DNA from: Hydractinia symbiolongicarpus
Taxonomy: Eukaryota > Cnidaria > Hydrozoa > Anthoathecata > Hydractiniidae
Direction of reading: 5' to 3'
DNA length: 60,000 nt
Assembly (NCBI RefSeq): GCF_029227915.1
Contig: NC_079882.1
Location: 3,040,001-3,100,000 of the forward strand
Shown here: one piece after another, positions 47,501-59,500 of the stretch
How the letters are laid out: the number at the start of each line of letters is the position of its first letter
Numbering within the stretch: the first letter of the stretch is position 1
Made by a program: the position numbers and the translations under genes
The notes under the pieces: generated by a model
Told to the model about the DNA's origin: nothing
Databases searched by the model: none
Seen by the model: only the letters and a program-made list of their open reading frames with translations

Positions 47501-50500
47501 AGACCTTACTAAGTCAATGGAGTTACAGGAAGTGAATTTCGCAAACCTCGATACAGCTTTTAAGAACGTAATTGAAAAACATATGCCAGTGAAGCAAAAG
47601 ATGGTTAGAAACAATCATGCACCATTTATTACGAAGAGAGTACGCAAAGAAATTATGATGAGAAGTAGAAAAAGAAACGTATATAATTCGAATCCAACTG
47701 CTGAAAATTGGAACTTTTTTCGAATTCAAAGGAATAAGTGTGCAAAGATTGTCAGAGATGCAAGAAAGAATTATTACAGAAAACTTGACGTGTCGAAAGT
47801 TCGAGACAACAAAGCATTTTGGAAAATCGTGAAACCAAATTTCTCCGAGAAAGCAATCAAGGAAAATATAACTTCGTTAGTCGAAGATGATGCTGTTTTA
47901 CGAAATAAAATACAGTAGCCAACATGCTCTTTTAAATCTAATGTGCTCTCTTCAAAAAAAGTTAGACTCTAAAAAGTGTGTTGCTGCCTTGCTCATGGAT
48001 CTAAGCAAGGCTTTTGACTGTATTAACCACAAGCTACTTATTGCTAAGCTTCATGCTTATGGATTTTCTTCTAGTGCATTATCTTTTATTTGTAGCTATT
48101 TAAAGCAGCGCTTTCAGAGAGTAGGTATTGATGGGGTTTTTGGTTGTTGGAAGGAAATTTTTTCTGGTATACCACAGGGGTCAATTTTGGGGCCGTTACT
48201 GTTTAACATATTTTTAAATGATTTTCTTTTTCAATATGACGTGAATATGCCGCCCTGCTCTGATATTCTAGTGTGTAACTATGCTGACGATAATACGTTT
48301 TGTGCATCAGCTGAAACTTTTCACGAAGTAAAATATATGTTAGAACAACTTTTTAGGTCAGCAGCTTTATGGTTTTCCGATAATGGCTTGCAATTAAACG
48401 CAAGCAAATGCGATTTTATAATATTCGGAAAGCCAGAAAGTCCACAAATCTGGCATTTAAATTTAAATGGAGCAATTTTATCTGCATCCAAATGTGTAAA
48501 GCTTCTTGGTATTAAATTTGACAGTCAACTTACTTTTGCAGATCATATAAACACACTGTGCAAAAGAGCTAGCTGTAAATCTAATGCCCTGAAGAGAATT
48601 TCCTGGATTGTTGATAATAAACAGAAAAGTTTATTATATGCAACAGCATCTGAGTTCAATTATTGTCCTTTAGTCTGGGGATTTAATAGCAGGAAATCTA
48701 TTTCAAAGGTGGATAGAGTTTTAAAAAGGGCAAGGTCTCAGTCTAAAGTGGAATCCATTTCTTCTACGAAAAGAATTCATATGCAACATTGTAGACAATT
48801 ACTAAAAGAGGTCTACAAGACGAAATGGAAATTGAATCCTTCCTACATGGAAGGTGTGTTTCAGTTTAGAAATGATACTGGATATAATTTAAGGTCATCA
48901 AGTGCTTTAGTTAGACCTAGAATAAAATCTTCAAAATATGGGCTGCAAACATTTGAATATATAGCCTCCCAATTATGGAATTCTCTTCCTGATGAAATCA
49001 AATCTGCAGAGTCTTTGGTTAAATTCTGTAGAGTTATGGGCGAATTTTCTTCTTTCCAATGCAAATGTCGGATCTGTGCAGAATACATAATTAATTTAGG
49101 AATTATTTAATTTTTCGTTTAAACAGTCGATTTTAATTAGTCTTAATAGACTAACCATCTTCTCCAGTAGAGTCTTTCATGTTTTTCAGCCAAAAAGCTT
49201 CCGGATTGATTCTACTAGAGAAATGGTATTTTATTATTATATATTATTAGTTTTTTTATTAGTATATTTTATTAGTATATTTTAAATCTTTTGTACATTA
49301 TCGACTATAAATAAAGCAATCTAATCTAATCTAATAAAGCAATCTAATTCATCTTCGCTGTTCGACATCTTGCTTAATAAAAAGACGATTTTTGCGCATT
49401 TATTAAAAGTTCAATAAACAATTTTTCGAAAAAAGAATAAAAACTTTATATTAATTGAATAGTGGAGAATCCAAAAAACAAATAAAAAAATTCGAAAATT
49501 TCATGGGACCACTCCTTTAAGAATGAGTATGAGTATACTTATTATGCTCTTCACAAACTTTTTATCGTAAGAAAATCTACTGAGCTGGTCTATTGAAAAA
49601 CACTATGCTTTGAACTTTACCAACAGTATCCTGTAAGATTTTTTAGTGTGTCATCTATTGCAGGTATGGTTGTATCAAATATTGACTCTCTTAGTGTTGA
49701 CGAAAATGGAGATCCTTTTCGCTGGGTATGTCAAATGTGTTTGTTTGTTTTTTTAATTTCCAAATGTTTCAAAAATGGTTTCAAATTGCCAAAGTTTTTT
49801 AAATTTTCACTGTATGACAACGATAAACAATTCTGCCTCTAAGTAAAAGTAGTGACTTTCTTCTTACAAAAAAGGTATTGCTTTATTTAGAAAAAAGAAA
49901 ACAAATTTGTCATAGGAGTGTCCATACCCTTCCAAGAAACAATTAGTCTACTTTAGTATGTTTTTGGCCTTATTTAAAACATTGTAAAGAAATTGTAAAT
50001 ATTCTTTTGATTACATTCATGACATTTTACACAAAGAAAAGATTTATGTAAAAAAAATTGTTTAAATTTAAAATGTAAAGTTGTATGTAGCTTAGCCTTT
50101 TTTGACCTTCAGTTTTAGGGAATGGAACAATATAAATTTTTATGTTTATAATCCTTTAAAGAAATTTAAAAAAAAATTGTGATTGTCATTATTTTTGCCG
50201 ACGTCATTAACACCATGGTCAAAAAGTTGACTATGATTTTGTTTACTTCCGTTTGTTGTTAGCAGATGAGAACCAAGGTTTATCTATATTCCAGAAAGGA
50301 AGTGCTGCATCTTTTTTTTTTTATTACAAGGAGCCTGTGATATGTCTTAAATGGGTGACGTTATTAACAAGATTTCGTTTGTAAAGTTTTACTTTAAAAA
50401 TTGGCTCCTAGTGTATTCAACCATCAATGCAATAGTTGCATCTAACTGTAACACACTAACCAACTGGTTAGTGTGTTACAGTTAGATGCAACACAGATAG

Positions 50501-53500
50501 ATTGCAACAGAACTGATGTGTGAATATTTCATATTTACTATTACATGCTTTCTAAAACAACACAAATATTTGACTGAGACTAAGTTGCTAACTTTTGTCT
50601 TTTTCAGTCTCAGACTGGTGATTTTGTCCCGCCTTTATATGAAAAAAATTTTTTTGGATGCTGTTTTCTTTTAATTGTAATATGCATTTATGTAAAAATT
50701 TATGTAAAAAAATTATTTTTCGCTAAAAAAACTTTACATTTAGTCTCTCAGGGCATCTTTTTCAGGAGAGGCGTGCGCCTTGGCACACACCTAAATCGTT
50801 TCGGGTGTGTGATTAAAACGTCCGTCACATTTCCAGCTTGGTCAGACATTTCCATATCTCGTTTCGAACTTTCGTCGGTTAAAACGTCCGATAGATTTCC
50901 GTCTAGGTCGGAGACTTTTAAATCTCAGAATTATTGAATAGTCCTGGTCCTTTAAATCCACAAGCAAGCCTATTCATAGCCAACCTGACCATCCTACCTA
51001 ATTCACCGACTCCTGACTTAGTTAAAAAACTACGTAGACATAAATCTCTTTTGCCCGCCCCCTTCGTCGTTGGTAACCAGGTCTTACATAACAAATCCAG
51101 CCTTGCGGTTCTTAACTAATGCAGATGTGAACGCCGACGGGGCACGGATGACGCAAGTCTGCAAAACTGCACTTACAGGTGGAACAGACAATTTATCATG
51201 GATTTAATTGTAGGTAATTTCTTCATTTGACGAAACATTTGGAAACCATAGCTGGTCCAAATTTAATGGATTATTTTCTTTATGCCGCAACTGTTATTCA
51301 AACAATTTTAAAAACGAAATCCACATGCGGTATAATTTTTTTTCTGTATAAATTTTATGTACCTGACGTGTACCTTAGAAAGAGATTTTATTTATTAGTT
51401 TTATTTTAACCACATGGATAAAGATTTTATTTAATTTGAAAACGAAGCATATTTTTTCCTATTTGCTTGTGATGACCTGAAAAATAAACATTAAATACTA
51501 TTTCGGGCATGTAGAAATGAAAGTTAAGATTGAGAGAGTTGCTACACCAGTAGACGCTCGATCATCGTGTATGGGGTTCACCTATAAAAACGTCCCCCAC
51601 TTTTTTACTGCAAAATAAATGCTCAACAAAGATTAACCTTAATGTCCGTATCTCACACATTTTATAAATTGGCGAATGAACTGTTGCATGATGGGTGGAA
51701 AATAATCACACCAAATATCTTTTCAGTTTCACTTAATAGACCAATCAATTCTTGAGAAAAACGTTTACACTTATCTCAAAATGTTAATATTTACGCGAGC
51801 AATAGAATGCTCAGATAACGAGCATTTACGCGAGCACTATGAGGGCGTGAGCAATTGCTCGCGACTCATGGCAAGGCCTGAATAGAGAAATATGAATAAC
51901 TAGTCGTTAGCCCGTGAAAAATTCACGGGTTCGCCCGTCCTTTTTTATACCGCATTGCATGCTTTTCACTATTGCGCAGCTAAGCTACCATTTTGCGTGA
52001 CAGACAGACAGGCGTATACGGGTATTTTAATATAGATTACCAGTCCTGTTTAAATTTTAAAATTCCTTTAAAAAAGGTGTGTATATTATTGTGGACATCA
52101 TATTTTTTAACCTTTCTTAAAAAAATATATTTTCAAAAATGTTACTGGTTATCATCATCATCATCATCGTCATTAGTAGGTAAAATTTCAGAATTTCTTA
52201 CCCCCAAGGATGAGTAATAATATGAATAGGCAAACTGAGATTATTGTCTGTTTTTAAGTTATTCGTAAAAATGTTTTCCCCCCCGTTATTTACGGACCTA
52301 GAGGTCACGATAGTAGTAGCTCTGATTGAACAAAATTATCATTTACATGAGGATACAGTGTTATCTAAATACAAATCTCAAATGTTTCTAATTTTAAGAT
52401 TTTTGGAAACCACAAAATATTGCCTTAAAATCACCCTAAATATAAAGCTTTTTTTTACTTTTTAGGACTATCTCATTTTGGATGAGGGTCACAAAATTAA
52501 AAATGCAACCAAGACAAGCAAGTGTGTTAGATCTATCCCTTCAAAATTGCATTACATTTTAACTGGAACACCTGTGCAAAATAATCTTAGTGTAAGTGTA
52601 TCAGTAGGCATTAAAATTTATTTTTAATATTTGATATTACAATATTAAATAATATTGCAACATCTTTGTAAAAACTGTCTCAACAAAACCACTGTGGTGG
52701 TGTGTTCATAAATAAGAGACACTATTTTGGAAAATGTTGCACTTCTGTTAATTAAGTAATACTTTTTTGGAATAGTTCGTAATAGTTAGCTTTTGATTTC
52801 TCCAGCCCTAAAATGACAATAGTTTTGTCCTGGAATTAAGGTTATAAATTTCTGTGGTCAATACGAAAAAGGCAAAGCATAGTATGCATTAATGTCTAGC
52901 TTTCAGTGTGTTAATACAAATTCTTATGTGGGTTTTTTGTAACTCAAATTTTTATTCACATTTTCTTTTACTCTACATTGTGCACAATTCCACAGACTTA
53001 GTTCTGCAGTCTTTTTTTTTCTATAAACAATTTTTTTCTTATATTATGTAATGTTTGTCATTTACTTTTCGTTATTTTACAGGAACTTTGGTCACTTTTT
53101 GATTTTACCCAGCAAGGAAGGTTACTTGGAACTAAGAAAACTTTTGATACTGAATTTCAACGACCCATTGTTAGGGTGAGTGAATTAAAGATATGTACTT
53201 CGAATTTTAGTGTTAATTTGAATAATTTTTTATCATAGTTTAACATTTGATGGGTGTAGTTGTCGAAATATAGGCTAGCATAAACTTGTTTATTGATGAT
53301 ATAATAATTGGATAAAAAATAGTTTAACTTAATTTAGTAAAAGGTTGCTTTAAGGATCAACCTAAATATGTTGACAAACAGAGAAAAAGTCGAGGATATT
53401 TTGATTTGCTTGTTTTCATTTCACAAACCTGTAATAAAATGTTATTCAAGAATGCTCTTCTTTTTCAGGCAAGAGAAAAAGATGCGACTGGATATGAGCA

Positions 53501-56500
53501 AGAAGTAGGAAACAAAATTGCAGAAAGCTTAAGATTACTCATACAGCCTTACTTCTTGAGACGCACTAAAGCTGAAGTTTTTTCGAACACAAACAATGAC
53601 AATTCAAATAAGGAGAATGGTGCAAATCAACAAGATGGCAAATCTAATAATGATGAAAACAGTAGCACTATGCAATCAAAATCGTAAGTTCCATTCCCAC
53701 CTATCCCCCTATTTTGTGCCAATTATGTTTTAGAATTGTTCTTGAATTATTTTTCTTTTAGTATTCCCGAACTCAAAGCTAAAAAAAACGATTTAATCAT
53801 TTGGGTTTATTTGTCTGACTTACAACTGAAACTGTATCAAGGTTTTGTTCGATCAGAAAGAGTAAAACAGGTATGCAATATGACTTCATTTAACAATTTG
53901 AATTTTGACAGGACAAGAAAAATGTCGACGATAATCAGGAGAGGCTGAACATTTTATTAGAATCTGCTTTTTCATTCTTTTTTAGGCTTTGATGACTACA
54001 AGTAGAAATCCACTGGCAGAATTGAATTTGTTAAAAAAGATATCTGACCATCCACGGTTGCAGTCAACACTTTCTAAATTTTTAACAAGTTCAGAGGAAC
54101 ATGAAACCAGGTCAGTATATTCATTCTTCTACCCTATAATTTTAAGATTACCATTTTAATTTCATTACTGATATGTTTTTTTTTTCACTTCTGTTTAAAA
54201 TTACTCCATTAGCTTATGATAAACGTACAGAGAATTTTGTAAAACCAGACTGGTACGCATACTAGTAGTAGAGAAATGATAATAAGACAAATAAATGTGT
54301 AATCCATGTGTTTCAGGCTGGCTTGTGGCATAGAGATCGATGATGCTGATGTAGATACAGAGAGCACAATTGAAGAGCCTGCACATGCACCACCTGTGGA
54401 AAAATTAATCGAAGATTCAGGAAAAATGGTGTTTTTAGTGTATCTAATGAAAAATTTAAAGGATGAAAATCATAGAACTGTTATTTTTAGCCAATCACGT
54501 AAAATGCTTGACATCATACAGAAAGTGTTGTTGAGTTTTGTAAGTTCTTTTTCTTATTTGATGTATTTTACTAAATGAGGTTTAAGCTACCTACATTTTC
54601 GTTTTAACAATTTGATGGATTGAAATAAACTAATCGCCAATAAAACAGGAATTTTTGGAAACCCTAGCATGCAATGTCAGTATGTTATTCCCAATCGGGG
54701 AAATACATAATTTTGAAAATATTCTTCTTTTTAAAATGCTACTTTAAATAGATAACACAACTTGTTAGGATTATGCCTGAGATTTAAAATGTTGGATTGT
54801 GTTTTTAAAAAGATTTATTTGCCTGGAGGAAGTTGAAAAGGAAATCGAACAGCTGAAGACTGGTTCGGTTTAAATTTCACTGCTATGATTTATTTGATGT
54901 TATTTCCGAAATTTAGGATCATAAGATATTAAGAGTTGATGGCACTATTTCAAATCCAATGGACAGAGAGAAAATTATACAAAAATTCCAACACGACTTT
55001 TCCTACAACGTGATGCTTATGACTACACAGGTATTTTGTGATATTTTATTTAAGTATGCTGATATTTAAGTTTTATTAAATTCCTCTTTATTTATCGCCA
55101 ATTGACTTCATTAGCTAAAAACTAGTAACGACTTTTTCACCCCTTTGACATTGAAATATCTGTAATGTTTGAAAAAAAAATTTCCTAATTTTTTTTCAGG
55201 GAGCAGGGATATTCGTTATGAAAATCAGTAAGTTATAAGAATAAAAGTGGTAAAAATGATTTAATATGCTTCGGAAATGTGTGTGTGCTATGACAATTTA
55301 TAGAAAACAAAAATGTTTTACGTTAATTCTAATAGATTTGTTTCTCTAAAAGCATTTTATAACAAATTCACTTTTGAACTTTATATTTTTATGCACAAAT
55401 AAATGACAGTACCCATGGTTACACCTCACGTAGGACACCAATTCACCCAGCAATACTTATAGAAACAATATAATGTAGCTATGCTTAAATGTTTTATGAA
55501 ATGTAACTATAGGTAGCTGAAAGACGCTTCCTAAAATTAAAAGGTATTTTAACCTTCGTTTAAGTGGGAAGTATAACATAATACCTAGATAATCACATTT
55601 CGGGCTTATACCACCAACATCCTCCGGTCATAACATTTGCAGATATTTTAAAAAACAGAATATAATTAATAACACCGGATACAGTATATACACTAACAAT
55701 CATCGAAATGGTTTTATAAAGTTTCTAACTAGTTTTGTAGACAATGCTGGTGCAAAATATAAAATCCAAACTAGCAAGCTAAACACGACAAAGGAATTTA
55801 AACCAGCAACTTTAATAATCCTGATAACGTTCGGTTTACTTGACATTTTAGAAATAATGAAAGTAAACAAACATATTTATCTAAACTAACCTCGTTTTCA
55901 TGTTAGTGTGTATATTTTAACTGTGTATTTTGTAGGATGAAAATGGATATTAAAATAAACTTATATGAAAGATACTGCACGTACCTACTACTACTACTAC
56001 GTTTGTGTGACGTTCAAGCATAAGCACTGAGACAAAAACACATTTTGTTCACATGGAAATCTCCCACTGCTTTGAAATTTTACTTCAGTTAATTTGATGG
56101 CCTCGAAAACCTATATCCCTAAAAACACAAAAAATATTAAGTACAGATAAAAATATATTAAAAATTTAAAAATTCATGAAAAATCATATTCTGAAGGTCA
56201 GCCTATCTGTGCTGCGAGTTAAAGTATTTTTTACGGAAAACATTCAAATGTTCTTCATGACGTTATATTTCAATTTTATTTGTATCTAGGTTGGTAGCGT
56301 TGGCTTAACCCTTACTGGCGCAGATAGACTTGTCATATGTAAGTATAGTGTTGAATTTAATCTGCATAACAATTAAATTGCAACTAAGTTCAGTCTTGTC
56401 TCTACTACCACCTTAGTTGATCCAAGTTGGAATCCAGGAACAGATGCACAAGCCGTGGACAGGTTGTTGTTTATTTATTAACCTTATGAGAAAGTTACAA

Positions 56501-59500
56501 CAACAATGAAACACCTGAGTTACTAGGCTTTTCTTTAACAAGACTCGATGTCTTTTTTATTCTTGCTCAAAACTTCTTTATATTTTTATGGGAATTAGGG
56601 TTTATTTGGCCCTAACTTTGCTTTGTCCCACATTTAATGTTTGTTTTATTTCAGAGTATATCGACTGGGTCAAACGAAAAATGTGATAATATATCGTTTA
56701 ATCACTTGTGGATCAGTGGAGGAGAAGATCTACAGAAAACAAATTTTTAAGAATGCACTGATGAAGCAAACAACTGGCGCTTCTAACAACCCGTACAGGT
56801 ACATTGTCTGAGTTACAGACGCATTGTCTGATTTACAGGTGCATTGTATGACTCACAGTTATATTGTGTGACTTACAAGTGCATTGTCTGACTTACAGGT
56901 TCATTGTCTGACTTACAGGTGCATTGTATGACTCACAGTTATATTGTGTGACTTACAAGTGCATTGTCTGACTTACAGGTTCATTGTCTGACTTACAGGT
57001 GCATTGTATGAGTTACAGGTACATTGTATGACTCACAGTTATATTGTGTGACTTACAAGTGCATTGTCTGACTTACAGGTTCATTGTCTGACTTACAGGT
57101 GCATTGTATGAGTTACAGGTACATTGTATGACTCACAGTTATATTGTGTGACTTACAAGTGCATTGTCTGACTTACAGGTTCATTGTCTGACTTACAGGT
57201 GCATTGTATGAGTTACAGGTACATTGTATGACTCACAGTTATATTGTGTGACTTACAAGTGCATTGTCTGACTTACAGGTTCATTGTCTGACTTGCAATT
57301 TATTGCATTCTCTGCCAACAGAATCAGTCGGGTTGTAAAGTCCTCAATTGTATTCACATTACCCCTTTAACCACTAAATGCTTGCTACTTAGCTGCCATA
57401 AGATTTCAGGAGATGGCAACCCCAACTTTGTTTTAACAGTAAAGAAATGCATTCTTACATGTAAAAATAGTTGATTAATTCTGTCAATTTGGACATATAG
57501 TCTAAATTGACAGAATTCTTTTATCAAAACCTTTATTTAGGGACATGAATTTTGAGGAGTGCTGAGGAGTTAACGGAGTTGTTATCAATTTCTTAAGTGA
57601 CGTCAAAAACTCTTTATACTAATTCCGCAATATTTTTTATCACTTCTAGATATTTTACTAACCACGAGTTACGTGAATTGTTTGTTTTGGACGATCCGAG
57701 AGAGTCGACCACACAACAGCAACTTAAACAAATGCACAAACACCAAAGCGAGAATGACGAGTCGTTCCTGAAACACTTAAAATATTTGGAAAACAAAAAA
57801 TGTAAGACAGTATTAGGGTTGGCTCACAAATCAAAAAATGTACGACATTTTTTGGTTCTTTTCTTCTTTTCTCTGAAATTTTCTGAAATCACAAGCACTT
57901 AATCATGTGCTTCAATGAAGCTTGTAGACAAAAAATCTGTCCAAAGTCTGATACACCGTATAAATCCTAAATTTTTCATGTGTTTTTTGCAATTTGTAAG
58001 TCCTTCGTTTTTTAAAGAAAGCATTTTGACCTCTCTGTATTGCATGCAACAGCAATAGTTTCAGCATAGCAAAACGTGACTTAGTAATCCTAGAAGTGAC
58101 TTTACCTATTGAGATTACGTATGGTGTGATGTGTTTGTTCTACTTGTAGGTATTTTCTTGTTCAGCACTATACACCTGCAACACAACGAAAGCTCTGTTT
58201 TTTTAATATTTTTGTTGTGTTTACTTCTCCTGTGTATGTAGGTATTTACGGTGTGAGCCATCATGATCAGTTGTTTACTCAAGAAGCAGTTGATGATAAA
58301 AATGATGAATTTGATGACGAAATTATTCAAGCGCAGGTATTTTTTTTTGACTTTAAAATGCCAAAAAATCTCCAACTTTGAGCGACTGTACCTGAGCACT
58401 AATTAAATTTAATAAAGAAAAGCTAACCAAGTTAATTTTTTTCTTTGTGATTCTTTACCCTCTCGTATAATAAACACGAGAAGACATACTCTAAGCGTTA
58501 ATAATTGCGTTAATTTTTACAAAGTAGCCATTCCTACGGATTTAACTTGAGCTCATTTCGCCAATTTCTGCAAAATTTGGAACTTAGTCACGCGGAAAAT
58601 TAACCCCCTTTACATAATATCTTCTTTGCGTTCACGCCATTCTTTTTTTATTGAGTCATTAGAATTACAGCCATTTCCAATATTTCAATAACTTTATATC
58701 GTGGTTTTTTTCGTTGTCTCAACGTGTTGTTTCTCTATTGCTTATTAAATGTTTGTAAACTTAAAGACTTGTAATCCTTTTACGAGTACAAGATATTGAG
58801 ATTAGTAACGTTTGGTAACAGGGGTACTGTTGAGGTTGATAATAATAATAATAATATCAAATGATAGGTAAACAGGAATGCTTGTATTGGTCCTGATAAA
58901 AAAACAACGTTTATTGATAAAAATTGTAGTTTTTTGGTTCGTGATTTCTTGTGAAAATTGACATTCCTGGCTGTACAAAACTTTTAGACTGTTTGGGTAG
59001 GGTTTCTCATCATTATTCTTAACATCTTGAAAATTAAACCTTGTATAGACTTAAACAAGTCGAGAAGCAAGGAATGGAAAGCCTATAAAATATAAAATCA
59101 CGGAATGTTTGAACATAGTTAAGATGGAATTACCAGTTTTTAGTAAGATGTTTCTTTCTTGTGTTAGGTACTTCTTGCCAATCAAAGGTTGACTCAAGAA
59201 AGAAATTGTGATGGGACGTTTTCCAGAACTAAGAAACAACAAAAAAGCAGCAGTGACGTAAGAAAATATTTTGTAATCAATTTTAAACTGGCATTGTTAA
59301 CCCTTTTATGCCAGCATTTTTTGTAATTCCTTAGAAATGTTTTTTGATTTCTCCTGCAAATGGCTTCTTTGCAAGTACTTTTTAAAAAGGGCGTTTCTTT
59401 ATAGAGATCAGAAACTTCTGCATCATCAAACACTTCCTCGCTTCATAAGACAACAAACTCGGCACATCATCAAAGGTTTGACTCTTCTTCTTCTTCTTCT

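Larger units (their letters stand above)
46029..49342 (+). mobile_element. CR1/L2-type LINE, defective
   Basis: Plus strand: an ORF1-like SGNH esterase, an APE-type endonuclease and a reverse transcriptase, in that order, with a 3' tail of AATCTAATCTAATCTAAT at 49312-49349. An esterase in front of the endonuclease is known from CR1/L2-group LINEs. TCTAATT occurs at both ends (46022-46028, 49343-49349) as a possible target duplication, though the tail repeats the same word. 5' truncated, with an internal deletion between endonuclease and RT. Confidence 0.85.
40592..49520. mobile_element. TTAA-flanked DNA transposon hosting two nested retroelements (ERCC6L intron 4)
   Basis: Left end TTAAAGGAGTGATCCTACGA (from 40592); right end, reverse-complemented, TTAAAGGAGTGGTCCCATGA (from 49520). 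Inverted termini of about 19 bp (3 transitions) are each flanked by TTAA, the target used by the piggyBac and Kolobok superfamilies. Inside, a minus-strand frame with a P2X7-C-terminal-like domain is interrupted by a LINE and a copia element. Without those insertions the element would be about 1.2 kb, so probably non-autonomous. No transposase is seen. Confidence 0.6.
49726..52465. other. ERCC6L intron 5
   Basis: Holds a perfect palindrome (50435-50492), a GC-richer unidentified block (50750-51190), inverted GCGAGCAAT words around 51795-51862, and a repeat with a GACAGACAGACA tail (51898-52040). No exon or foreign gene recognised. Confidence 0.5.

Noticed and set aside
35266-52171. (CAT)n tracts at 35266, 43470 and 52151 as a shared regulatory element
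   Set aside because: Simple microsatellites with different origins (LINE tail, copia linker, intron).
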